Source: Sutterella sp. (lineage in GTDB: Bacteria > Pseudomonadota > Gammaproteobacteria > Burkholderiales > Burkholderiaceae_F). Taken from it: a DNA stretch of 29,694 bases. Within the stretch, counting starts at the first letter, position 1. Each line of letters opens with the position of its first letter. Below, piece after piece: positions 1 through 7,844 of the stretch. The stretch covers positions 1 through 29,694 of the forward strand of contig JAHHRH010000017.1 in NCBI GenBank assembly GCA_020025915.1. The letters run 5' to 3'. Position numbers and translations under genes: made by a program. Below the pieces are notes generated by a model. It searched no databases. It was not told the DNA's origin and saw nothing but the letters and a program-made list of their open reading frames with translations.

Positions 1-92
1 GTGGGTTGTGGTGTGGGAGGGGGAACCCGTGAGGGAACCCTCTACCCGATCCTGACACCTAGAGTTGCGAAAAGAGATTTTGGGACTTCGTT

Positions 93-98
93 TATAAT
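93..98 (+). promoter_or_regulatory. Candidate -10 element for the response-regulator gene
   Basis: A perfect TATAAT lies 57 bases before the start codon of the response-regulator gene. No good -35 hexamer sits 16-18 bases upstream (the bases there are AAAAGA), so the promoter would be weak or activator-dependent. Bases 1-92 hold no gene that I can support. Confidence 0.4.
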
Positions 99-154
99 CT
101 CTCGAAAAAATACATTAAAAATAATTCTAAACTGGTTTACTTTTGGAGCGCGTG

Positions 155-805
155 ATGATCAATTCCCTACAATCCCAATGCCTGATTCGTGTCGTGGATG
201 ACGATCCTGACGTTTGCCGTTCTTGGCAATTTGTGATTGAAGGGGAAGGTTGGCACGTCATTACTTACACCAATCCGTTGGACTTTCTAGAAAAAGACAG
301 TCATTTCATACCGGGTTGCTTGGTGCTTGACGTTCGTATGCCTGAGATGAGTGGATTAGAGTTACAAAACGAAATGAAATATCAAGGCAATCCACTACCC
401 ATCATCTTTATTTCGGCACACGGTGATATTGACATGGCTGTTCAAACAGTTAAAAATGGCGCCAATGACTTTCTCTCGAAACCTGTCACTGCCGAACGAC
501 TTCTTGAAGCGATCGAAAAAGCCGTTCAACGAGATATCGACAACCGTGACAGTACAATCATGCTTGAACGTGCAAAATCCGCCCATCGTCGTCTATCAAC
601 CCGTGAACAAGAAGTAGCACTTTGGGTGGCTCGTGGACTTCTCAACAAAGAAATCGCCACCAAACTTGACATTACTGAAAAAACTGTCATTGCGCATCGT
701 GGCTCTTTATCTAAAAAACTTAATGCCCGTACCGCCGCGGACATTACGCGCTTTATGATGTTGATCGACCCAGAAGCGGTGACGAATTTCAATAAAGGCG
801 ACTAA
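155..805 (+). CDS. FixJ/TtrR-family response regulator (receiver + LuxR-type HTH)
   Basis: A 216-residue two-component response regulator. The N-terminal receiver domain has the acidic pair near residues 15-17 (VVDDD), the phospho-acceptor Asp59 in LDVRMPEMSG, the Ser of FISAHG and the Lys of FLSKPV. A LuxR/FixJ helix-turn-helix occupies roughly residues 145-205 (LSTREQEV ... NKEIATKLDITEKTV). I start it at ATG 155 because GGAG at 145-148 sits six bases upstream; GTG 152 is an alternative. It lies at the far end of the reductase operon, convergent with it, while the TtrS-like kinase lies at the other end. By analogy with TtrR of Salmonella it probably activates the reductase operon when the kinase senses its substrate; that pairing is inferred from proximity. 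Confidence 0.9.
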   Translation: MINSLQSQCLIRVVDDDPDVCRSWQFVIEGEGWHVITYTNPLDFLEKDSHFIPGCLVLDVRMPEMSGLELQNEMKYQGNPLPIIFISAHGDIDMAVQTVKNGANDFLSKPVTAERLLEAIEKAVQRDIDNRDSTIMLERAKSAHRRLSTREQEVALWVARGLLNKEIATKLDITEKTVIAHRGSLSKKLNARTAADITRFMMLIDPEAVTNFNKGD

Positions 806-831
806 CGAGCCACGCACAACGACAATGTCGT

Positions 832-867
832 AAGGGCTCTCTTGCCAAACACAAGAGAGCCCTTTTT
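832..867 (+). terminator. Intrinsic terminator of the response-regulator gene
   Basis: A perfect 13-base-pair stem (AAGGGCTCTCTTG at 832-844 with CAAGAGAGCCCTT at 852-864), a seven-base loop and a run of five T, 26 bases after the stop codon. Confidence 0.93.
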
Positions 868-907
868 ACGTCTTTGGGCGTCCATGCAATGGATCTTCTA
901 TTTATAT

Positions 908-946
908 CAACAGCCGCTTCGAGGCCTGTACTCGAAGCGGCTGTTG
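908..946 (-). terminator. Perfect 16-bp hairpin, probable terminator of the reductase operon
   Basis: CAACAGCCGCTTCGAG (908-923) and its exact reverse complement (931-946) flank a seven-base loop. It lies 57 bases beyond the stop of the minus-strand membrane-subunit gene, where a terminator is expected, but the tract after the stem on the minus strand is only ATATAAATAG, not a clear U-run. It may terminate weakly or protect the 3' end of the operon mRNA. Confidence 0.6.
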
Positions 947-1002
947 CGTCTTAGGCTACCCTAAGCAGTGCTTTGCTTAGCTCGACCTTCTCTGAGAAGG
1001 AA

Positions 1003-1890
1003 TTAGAGAAGAATCGGTTCGTAGTAGCCTGCGAAGAGCACCGAGGCGCGAAGGAGAAGCGCACCAGTGATGCCAAGGATTGCACTCACAACCAAAGCTT
1101 TGTGGTTGCGAGTCACAAGGTTGATGGAGAGCGGAATGATCGAACCGAAGACGATCACACCGAGCCAGAACATCATGGACTGAGGACCGCTCATCAAAGC
1201 TTCTGCACCAGCACGAGCAGCGGCAGACGTAGATGTCATCGCAACGTGAACGAAAGCGAAGATCGTGAAGAGCTCGGCCACCTCGACCCACAGGGCCGTA
1301 CGACGGCTCCAGTACACCTTTTCATGCGAAAGGAGACCAAACACCATGAGGAGTTCGATAACGCCGATCGAGCAAGCCATACCAGACATGATCCAAAGAA
1401 GTGGAATCAAAGCCGTGTTCCAAAGAGCTACACCAACGGCCTGCGTGAGCAGGAAGCCAGAATAGATCGTAGCAGCCACACCAATCGCTGCGCAGAAACG
1501 ATTGAAGCAATCGCTCTGAATGAGCTTCTTGCAACCTTCGCCCTTAAAGAGGACGCCCGCAAACGCCATCGAGTAAAAGAGCGTAATGCAACACTGCACA
1601 ACGAGAAGGCATATACCGATAAACATCCAACTACCGAAATTGAAGCTCATTTCGAGTAGCGCGTTGATACCAGCGAACGGCAGGTTGAGAATACGCGTCA
1701 AGTGACTGAGCACGAGAAGCGTACCCACAATACCCGCAACGGTGCAGACATAGACCAAAGCCTTTTCTCGCACCCAGTTGTTCAGGAACATCCCCATGCC
1801 CGATAAACCGACGAACCAGAGGAATAAAGCAATCGTCCAACCCCAGTGAGCGGCCTGGACCTGCGCGGTGAAATCATTCAAATCGATCAT
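1003..1890 (-). CDS. NrfD/PsrC/TtrC-type quinol-oxidising membrane subunit
   Basis: A 295-residue, very hydrophobic protein with about eight to nine membrane segments, from WTIALFLWFVGLSGMG near residue 18 to the last helix at VSAILGITGALLLRASVLFAG. Its place after a molybdoenzyme gene and a four-cluster ferredoxin gene identifies it as the NrfD-family anchor that takes electrons from the quinol pool and passes them to the ferredoxin subunit. It is somewhat shorter than Salmonella TtrC (about 340 residues). Its ATG overlaps the TGA stop of the preceding gene by four bases (ATGA), so the two are translationally coupled. A hairpin follows at 908-946. The family is clear; the exact substrate of the complex is not. 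Confidence 0.88.
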   Translation of the reverse strand: MIDLNDFTAQVQAAHWGWTIALFLWFVGLSGMGMFLNNWVREKALVYVCTVAGIVGTLLVLSHLTRILNLPFAGINALLEMSFNFGSWMFIGICLLVVQCCITLFYSMAFAGVLFKGEGCKKLIQSDCFNRFCAAIGVAATIYSGFLLTQAVGVALWNTALIPLLWIMSGMACSIGVIELLMVFGLLSHEKVYWSRRTALWVEVAELFTIFAFVHVAMTSTSAAARAGAEALMSGPQSMMFWLGVIVFGSIIPLSINLVTRNHKALVVSAILGITGALLLRASVLFAGYYEPILL

Positions 1891-2465
1891 TTGTGCACCA
1901 CTACGTAGAAGTTCGGTTTCGTCCCATGGCTTTCAAGAAGCGTCTGGGTTCTGGAGGAAGCAATCTTCTTGGAGATGTCCGACGTTGGATCGAGCGTGTC
2001 ACCGAAGAGGCGAGCGCTGGCCGGGCAGGCCGTCACACAAGCCGGGAGGCTACCATTTTCGATCAACTGCAGACAGCCTTCACCCATACACTTGGAGGGT
2101 AGACCCGTGGCCGGGTTAGACCAACGGGCATCGTACGGGCACGAAGCAATGCAGTAGTTGCAACCGATGCAACGATCCGGATCGTTACGAACGAGACCGT
2201 TGTCGTCATAGTAGTTCGCACCGAACGGACAGGTCGTCACACAAGGTGCTTCCGAACACTGCTGACACTGAATCAACAACTGCATCGGACGGTTCTTTTC
2301 AACCTTGACCTGACGGATATTGTTGCAAATCGTATTCCAAGCCGGAATGTACTCGTTGAGCAAATCCGGATAGTTCGTTTGTGCACAAGCCGTGACACAA
2401 GCACCACAGTTAATGCACTGAGTGGCATCAAAAAGATGTGCCAGCTGTTTTTTCACTTTTTTCAT
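1887..2465 (-). CDS. Ferredoxin-type electron-transfer subunit with four [4Fe-4S] motifs (TtrB/PsrB-like)
   Basis: A 192-residue polyferredoxin that should relay electrons from the NrfD-type subunit to the molybdoenzyme. Cysteine motifs in order: C17-x2-C-x2-C-x3-C, then CQQCSEAPCVTTC, then CIGCNYCIASC, then CMGEGC followed by CVTAC. The last motif is unusual: it reads Cx4C where the family normally has Cx2C. There is no signal peptide, so export would have to ride with the Tat-targeted catalytic subunit. It starts four bases after the catalytic gene, its ribosome site overlapping that gene's stop, and overlaps the next gene by four bases. At 192 residues it is closer in size to PsrB than to Salmonella TtrB (about 250). 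Confidence 0.9.
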   Translation of the reverse strand: MKKVKKQLAHLFDATQCINCGACVTACAQTNYPDLLNEYIPAWNTICNNIRQVKVEKNRPMQLLIQCQQCSEAPCVTTCPFGANYYDDNGLVRNDPDRCIGCNYCIASCPYDARWSNPATGLPSKCMGEGCLQLIENGSLPACVTACPASARLFGDTLDPTSDISKKIASSRTQTLLESHGTKPNFYVVVHK

Positions 2466-2468
2466 GAC

Positions 2469-5048
2469 TTATCCCTTGATGCGTTTGACACGGATGCAGC
2501 TGTTATTCGCAAGGTTACCAACGACGGGCTGAGCGTAACCCGTGGCGTACCAGTGCGAGTTGATGCCTTCCTTCACAAAGTCAAAGCGAGGATCGTTGAC
2601 GAGTTCCTTCGTGCGAACGCCGCCAGAGAAACCGAAGGCAAAGACAGCACCCTGAACAACCTTCTTCGTCACAGTCACGGTCACCTTGGCCTGATAGCCG
2701 CGGTCAACACCTTCGACAATGACTTCTTCCTTGTTCTGAATACCAAGACGCTGAGCATCATACGGATTCATCCAAAGCGTACGGTCACCCGTGAAGCGAG
2801 TGGTCTGTACAAAGAGGTTCAAACCAGAGCTCGACGTGCAGTTCTTACCAGAGACAAGCACAAATTCGTTGCTATTGGGCTTCGGAGCGCTATAAGCCGG
2901 TGCGGGCACGTAGTCGCTGATCGGCTTGATCGCATCGTAACCCTTCTTAGCGAAGGACTTGAAGCCGTAGATTTCGATCTTGCCAGACGGCGTACCGAAC
3001 GGCTTCTTGTACGGATATTCACCATACTTCTTCTTCTTGACCGTGGTCCAACCCTTGGTCTTAAGATCGTTGAGAATCTTTTCACCAGAACCCGGCGTCT
3101 TAGCTTCCTGAGCAGCGACAAACTTGGCCACAGCCTTGTCGTCGAGCTTCTTATACCAAGCATCGAATTCATCAGCAGTCTTCAATTCGGCCGTGTAACC
3201 CACACGAGCGGCACGTTCCGGATAGGCGCGACGAAGGATTTCAAGAAGGATCCAAATGTCGTGGCGAGCTTCAACGCCTTCTGGCGGACGAATGCCAGCG
3301 TCATTAAGATGGACAGAGCCATCCAAGGCCCACTTCACGCCAGCGGTTTCGTAGCGTTCAAGGAAGTAGGTGGAGGGTAAGACATAGTCAGCGTAGTCGC
3401 AAACTTCGTGCGGCAACAGATCCTGAACCACACAAAGGTCAAGGGATTTCAAAGCCTTAGCCAAGCGTTCAGAGTCAGATTCACGATGGAAGAGCGTCGT
3501 ACCCACAACGAAGAGCGCGCGGACCGGATATGGCTTGCCCGAGAGCATAGCATCGAGAGCCGTCCACAAGTTACCCTGGCTTTCGCCGCAAACGATCTTG
3601 TCAATGCGCTTTGCCTTGGACTTTTCCCACTTTTCGCCGTTCGGACCCTTGCCTTCACCAACGCCAGGCCCCTTAAAGCCGGCACCCGCCGTCACGACGA
3701 GACCACCTTCACGGTCAACATTACCGTTCATGGCGTTAAGCACACCAATCATCTGATAGAGTTCGATGTCATTACCATTCTTGGAAGAGTACCAACCGTC
3801 GTCAACCACGCCCTTGTAGTTGGCAAAATTACGAGCAAGTTCAACGAGCGTATCTGCCGGGATACCCGTGATCTTCTGAGAAGCCTGCGGGTTATGCTTG
3901 GCAGCGAGTTCAACCAAGATATCAAAGGCCGTACGAACTTCGGTCATCGTACCGTCAACAAGCATCAAAGAATCCGTGAAATGAAGGTTCTGTTCCGTGG
4001 CAGGATCTTCAACGAACGCCTTCGGAGCACCCTTTTCATCAAATTCAACCCCTTGGAACACGATCTTGTTCGTCTTGATGTCGTGCACAGCATAGAAGTT
4101 AGCGCGACCATCCTTCATCATGTCAGCTTCGGTCAACGGACGACCATCAGCCTTGATGAGGTAGGCAGCATTGGTATGCTTGGCCAAGAACTTGAGATCT
4201 GCAAGACCTTCGGTCAACATGACGTTGATCATGGCAAGCACGAAGGACTGGTCCGTACCCGGACGAATCGGCACCCACTTGGCATCGCCATAAGCGATGT
4301 CGGGCATACGCGGGTCAATACTAACCACCTGGCAACCCTTTTCACGGGCTTCATTCAAGGTGTGCAAGCAACCCATGGCGCTACCCATCGAGCGGCCAAT
4401 GAGAATCAAGTAACGTAGGTGGGCGTAGTCAGGTTCAATCTTGCCAGCGCCAGAGAAGCCCTTACCATAAACCCAGTCACGACCAGCAATCGAAGCAGAG
4501 TTACACGTACTCGAGTGACCAATATGGTTCGGGGAGCCGAGCGGGAACGTGATCCACTTAGCCATGCCGCTGAAAGAGTGGCTAGTCGAAACGACGGATT
4601 CTTCACCGTGGGCTTCAACAACCTTCTTAAGACGAGCAGAGATGTCATTCAACGCTTCGTCCCAAGTCACTTCAACAAACTTACCTTCACCACGTTCACC
4701 CACGCGCTTCAACGGCTTCTTAATACGAAGCGGATGGTTCCAGACCCACATGGTAGCAGCGGCACGACCGCAGTAACCACGCTGGGGATGATCGGGATTC
4801 GGGAAAATGCGAACCGTCTTTTCAGACGTCGGTTCGCCAATCTTCTTCATGGCAACGAGACCACAGAAAGCACCGCACATACAGCAGGCGAGCGGATGAC
4901 GGCTCCAACCCTGATGTTCGAGTTCCTTTAACTGCGCTTCAACAGGCCAAAGCGCACCGGCCGCACCGGTAGAGGCAACAGCAGCCACACCACCGAGCTT
5001 GAGAAGCTTACGGCGCGAAATCTGAAGGTCGACAATTTTGTCTTCCAT
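2469..5048 (-). CDS. Tat-exported molybdopterin oxidoreductase, catalytic subunit (TtrA/PhsA/ArrA clade)
   Basis: An 859-residue DMSO-reductase-superfamily enzyme. It begins with a twin-arginine signal (ISRRKLLKLGG, residues 10-20). A [4Fe-4S] site follows at C55, C58, C62 and C93. Cys182 in HSSTCNSAS is the probable molybdenum ligand, as in polysulfide, thiosulfate, tetrathionate and arsenate reductases. The C-terminal molydopterin-binding domain begins near NEFVLVSGKN. ATG 5048 is chosen because AGGAG precedes it and it puts the Tat motif at the N-terminus; an in-frame extension to 5183 is unsupported. Salmonella TtrA is about 1020 residues and ArrA about 854, so length does not settle the substrate. 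The adjacent TtrS-like kinase favours tetrathionate or a related sulfur oxyanion, but arsenate or selenate remain possible. Confidence 0.9.
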   Translation of the reverse strand: MEDKIVDLQISRRKLLKLGGVAAVASTGAAGALWPVEAQLKELEHQGWSRHPLACCMCGAFCGLVAMKKIGEPTSEKTVRIFPNPDHPQRGYCGRAAATMWVWNHPLRIKKPLKRVGERGEGKFVEVTWDEALNDISARLKKVVEAHGEESVVSTSHSFSGMAKWITFPLGSPNHIGHSSTCNSASIAGRDWVYGKGFSGAGKIEPDYAHLRYLILIGRSMGSAMGCLHTLNEAREKGCQVVSIDPRMPDIAYGDAKWVPIRPGTDQSFVLAMINVMLTEGLADLKFLAKHTNAAYLIKADGRPLTEADMMKDGRANFYAVHDIKTNKIVFQGVEFDEKGAPKAFVEDPATEQNLHFTDSLMLVDGTMTEVRTAFDILVELAAKHNPQASQKITGIPADTLVELARNFANYKGVVDDGWYSSKNGNDIELYQMIGVLNAMNGNVDREGGLVVTAGAGFKGPGVGEGKGPNGEKWEKSKAKRIDKIVCGESQGNLWTALDAMLSGKPYPVRALFVVGTTLFHRESDSERLAKALKSLDLCVVQDLLPHEVCDYADYVLPSTYFLERYETAGVKWALDGSVHLNDAGIRPPEGVEARHDIWILLEILRRAYPERAARVGYTAELKTADEFDAWYKKLDDKAVAKFVAAQEAKTPGSGEKILNDLKTKGWTTVKKKKYGEYPYKKPFGTPSGKIEIYGFKSFAKKGYDAIKPISDYVPAPAYSAPKPNSNEFVLVSGKNCTSSSGLNLFVQTTRFTGDRTLWMNPYDAQRLGIQNKEEVIVEGVDRGYQAKVTVTVTKKVVQGAVFAFGFSGGVRTKELVNDPRFDFVKEGINSHWYATGYAQPVVGNLANNSCIRVKRIKG

Positions 5049-5510
5049 TCGTTTTTCTCCTTGAATAAATTCGAGCAGATTTCCAAAAAAAGGGGGGCGG
5101 AAATCCACTGTCACACATTCTGACAACTTCCCTCTATATACGCGCGGGACCAATAGTAAAACCACTATTGGACATTTATCCATACCCTCCTACACCGCTA
5201 TTCCAGTAACGAATAGCGATCTTAGTAGTTTCCCCTACTCCTTTTTAACAAGGAACGGCAAAAGTGCCTGTTTTGCCCCGTTTTTTAACCATAAATTAGG
5301 GTTTTCACTTATGCATTGATAATTTCTATTGAATCATTAGATTTTTTCTATTTATCTAATTCTAAGTGAGTAGTTTTTTGGATTTTTTTATTAATCCTTA
5401 TGTAGTAAAAATTACATTTCTTGCGCATTTTTTGTCTTTCAGGCGGCAATGCTAGAATGCGACATTGCATGTAAAGGCCTTTTTTTTCCACAATTGCGTA
5501 CTTACACCCA
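5049..5510. promoter_or_regulatory. Divergent regulatory region between the reductase operon and the sensor kinase
   Basis: These 462 AT-rich bases hold no gene that I can find. Inverted repeats: TGTCA-N7-TGACA (5109-5125); CCAATAGT-N6-ACTATTGG (5150-5171); CGCTATT-N9-AATAGCG (5196-5218); ATTAGAT-N11-ATCTAAT (5336-5360); GCAATG-N11-CATTGC (5446-5468). A TATATA at 5135-5140 could be the -10 of the reductase operon, which would place the CCAATAGT repeat over its -35 region, as expected for an activator-dependent promoter. TAGAAT at 5453-5458 could be the -10 for the kinase gene. A typical FNR site (TTGAT-N4-ATCAA) was not found. Confidence 0.55.
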
Positions 5511-7355
5511 ATGTCGATACCGTCTACTTCTTTAGTAGCCCTGTGCCTACTCTCAGCCTTTGGTCTCAGTTGGGCTTCTCACCCCGATGAACTACCGCCG
5601 ACACCCAAAGAACTGCGTCTTGCCATTGTGAATTCGTACGGGCAAGAAATTATGGAAGGCTACTTTAGTGAGTCGATTGAAGCGCTCCAACGCAAAATTG
5701 CGCCTGTTCAATTGAAAGTGACCGAATATGGGCCTGATAGCTTCTTAAAAGCTGCGCACGATGGCGCCTTTGACATCTCCGTTGCGTCGAGTGGTCTCAC
5801 AAGTCTCATGATCGAACATACAGGGGGGTTACCTTTGATGGCGATTACCACCCGTGAAGCCCCGGATCCCAACCATGCCAATGGAGCCACCATCATTGTG
5901 AGAGCGGACCGGGAAGACCTTCAAACCATCAAGGATTTGCATGGCAAGAAACTTGCCATCATGAGTCGCAATGCTTTTGCGGGTTGGCAGATACCAGCCT
6001 CTGAACTCATTAACGAAGGCATTGATCCCGAGCGCTTTTTTGGAAGTATTCGTGTCGTCGGCAACCCCATGACGAAGATTGTCGACCTTGTACAAAGTGG
6101 TACGGTTGACGTGGGGTTTGTTGCTAGTTGCCTTTTAGAGCGCCATGCAGTGAGCGGCGAAATTCGTTTAGAAGACTTTCGTGTAATCAATGAACATAAC
6201 GATCGCATTTTGGCTTGTAAACATTCGACCGAACTCTATCCGAGTTGGTTTTTCTCTATCAAACCGACAGTACCGACAAATATCGCTAAAGACTTAATGG
6301 CCACCCTTCTTAACTTGCCCGCGGGTAATGATGGCAGTCAGTGGACAATTCCAACGGATCACCGACGTCTTTATAACGTCTTTAAGATCATGCAGGTACC
6401 CTATGGGGATCCACATGACATTTGGTGGCATATGCGTGAGTTACGCCCCTACTTGTTAGGCGTCTCGTTTGTGATATTGCTTGCCATCTTAAATACGGTC
6501 CTCTTGGTGCGTTTAGCACGACGCCGCGAACGGCAGCTTGAAGAAACGATTAAAGCCAAGATGGAGGTCGAACTCACAGCACGCCATAACGCCATGCAAG
6601 TCGAGCACCTCACGCGCGCGAGTGCTGTAGGGCTGTTGTCAAGCATGGTGGCGCATGAATTAAAACAACCCTTGACCGTCATTACGAACTATTGCGGTAG
6701 CTTACGTCGTCGATTAAAGCGTGGCGATGTGCCCAAAGAAACGCTTTTGAGTTCGATCACTGAAATTGAGGATTCGGGCACACGAGCGGCCGAAATCATT
6801 GACCGCGTTCGTCATTATGGACACTTGCGTCACCGCCAGTTCCAACCTGTGGATTTTTCTGAACTCATTCAAAAGGTTGTGACACACTGGCGTCGTCATA
6901 GCAGTAAGTTGGTGCCCTTACACCTCTCGATTAAACCAGGTGTCTACATCGAGGCTGACCCGCTTGAAATGGAACTTGTCGTTCAAAACCTCATCAAAAA
7001 CGCAGTCGCAGCGGTCATCAACGAAAACTATCCGGCGATCGACCTGACGCTCCACACTGACGGAGGCTATGCGTACCTGCGCGTCGAAGATAATGGCCCT
7101 GCCCTATCGGACGAGGCCTTTGAGCGTATTGGCCAGATTGGGTACACCACCAAGCAATCGGGACTCGGCTTAGGGCTCCCGATTGTGCATTCGTTGGTTG
7201 AAGCGCATAGTGGCTCTCTCACGATCAAGCGTCGCCCTGATCTCGAAGGCCGAGGCTTATTGTGTACCGTCAAGCTTCCGACCATTGATAAGCCCACCGG
7301 CCTTTCTGAAGAGCCTCGGGACACGCTGGCAAACACGTCGTCAACTCCACACTAA
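5511..7355 (+). CDS. TtrS-like sensor histidine kinase with PhnD-type periplasmic domain
   Basis: A 614-residue membrane sensor kinase. Parts in order: signal peptide or first membrane segment (residues 1-22); a periplasmic phosphonate-binding-like (PhnD) domain at about 35-280; a membrane helix near 315-335 (GVSFVILLAILNTVLLV); a HisKA domain with the phospho-acceptor His382 in VAHELKQPLTV; and a HATPase domain with an N box (LIKNAVAAV), VEDNGPA and GLGLGLPIV. This fusion is the hallmark of TtrS, whose periplasmic domain detects tetrathionate in Salmonella. No clear ribosome site precedes ATG 5511. It is divergent from the reductase operon, and its 3' end overlaps the convergent XRE gene by four bases. 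Its partner is probably the response regulator at 155-805. Confidence 0.9.
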   Translation: MSIPSTSLVALCLLSAFGLSWASHPDELPPTPKELRLAIVNSYGQEIMEGYFSESIEALQRKIAPVQLKVTEYGPDSFLKAAHDGAFDISVASSGLTSLMIEHTGGLPLMAITTREAPDPNHANGATIIVRADREDLQTIKDLHGKKLAIMSRNAFAGWQIPASELINEGIDPERFFGSIRVVGNPMTKIVDLVQSGTVDVGFVASCLLERHAVSGEIRLEDFRVINEHNDRILACKHSTELYPSWFFSIKPTVPTNIAKDLMATLLNLPAGNDGSQWTIPTDHRRLYNVFKIMQVPYGDPHDIWWHMRELRPYLLGVSFVILLAILNTVLLVRLARRRERQLEETIKAKMEVELTARHNAMQVEHLTRASAVGLLSSMVAHELKQPLTVITNYCGSLRRRLKRGDVPKETLLSSITEIEDSGTRAAEIIDRVRHYGHLRHRQFQPVDFSELIQKVVTHWRRHSSKLVPLHLSIKPGVYIEADPLEMELVVQNLIKNAVAAVINENYPAIDLTLHTDGGYAYLRVEDNGPALSDEAFERIGQIGYTTKQSGLGLGLPIVHSLVEAHSGSLTIKRRPDLEGRGLLCTVKLPTIDKPTGLSEEPRDTLANTSSTPH

Positions 7356-7744
7356 GGCATGAAGAACTTGGCTGAGACACCAAATACCTCAGCCATTTTC
7401 ATCGCCAATTCTGGCGGAATAGCGCGCACGCCTTGCTCCATATCCGAGACGCGAACCTGATTGGTACCAAGCTTTTCAGCCAAGGCTTTTTGCGAGAAGC
7501 CATTCTCTTTACGTAACCGCTTCAACATGGGGCCAGGCGGCAAATCGGGTTCCACGTCGTCAAACGACAACATCAAAGACGATTCACCCATCAAAACCAT
7601 CATGCCCTCGAGCATTTTGCGTACTGCCGGGGCTTTGTCATTAGGTACTGTTAAACGAAATGAAGTTTCAGCGCCAACACGCTCTTCAGTGATTGCCCTC
7701 ATTCTTTTGTAAATCCTTTTACCAATGTTCAAGATTCGCATCAT
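7352..7744 (-). CDS. XRE-family transcriptional regulator
   Basis: A 130-residue protein with a C-terminal Cro/C1-type helix-turn-helix at about residues 73-128 (LKRLRKENGFSQKALAEKLG ... VSDMEQGVRAIPPELAMKMAEVFG). The N-terminal 60 residues resemble nothing I recognise and could form a small dimerisation module. The start is uncertain: ATG 7744 or 7741, or the internal ATG at 7702, none with a good ribosome site. It is divergent from the nitroreductase gene, and a perfect 12-base palindrome between them is a likely operator, so it may repress that gene and itself. It could be mistaken for a HigA-like antitoxin, but no toxin-sized gene sits beside it. Confidence 0.8.
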   Translation of the reverse strand: MMRILNIGKRIYKRMRAITEERVGAETSFRLTVPNDKAPAVRKMLEGMMVLMGESSLMLSFDDVEPDLPPGPMLKRLRKENGFSQKALAEKLGTNQVRVSDMEQGVRAIPPELAMKMAEVFGVSAKFFMP

Positions 7745-7761
7745 TTTAATGGATCAGCGGT

Positions 7762-7773
7762 ATCCTTAAGGAT
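7762..7773. promoter_or_regulatory. Perfect palindrome, candidate XRE operator
   Basis: ATCCTTAAGGAT is an exact 12-base palindrome in the 100-base gap between the divergent XRE and nitroreductase genes, 18 bases upstream of the XRE start. Palindromes of this size are typical operators for XRE dimers. Confidence 0.4.
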
Positions 7774-7844
7774 GTGCATCTCGCAGGTGTCTCAAGGCAA
7801 TATTCGCTCACCCACGTCGACCGTTGCACGTAGAAGGAAACTAC

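Noticed and set aside
1..201. 66-codon GTG open frame at the left edge
   Set aside because: No ribosome site, Gly-rich opening with no protein-like pattern, and it overlaps the well-supported response regulator in another frame.
973..1659. Long plus-strand frame opposite the NrfD-type gene
   Set aside because: Its product is rich in charged residues as expected for antisense of a hydrophobic protein; no ribosome site or motifs.
2379..4931. Three long plus-strand frames opposite the molybdoenzyme gene (333, 336 and 170 codons)
   Set aside because: They are explained by the codon bias of the real gene, whose domains and Tat signal are unambiguous.
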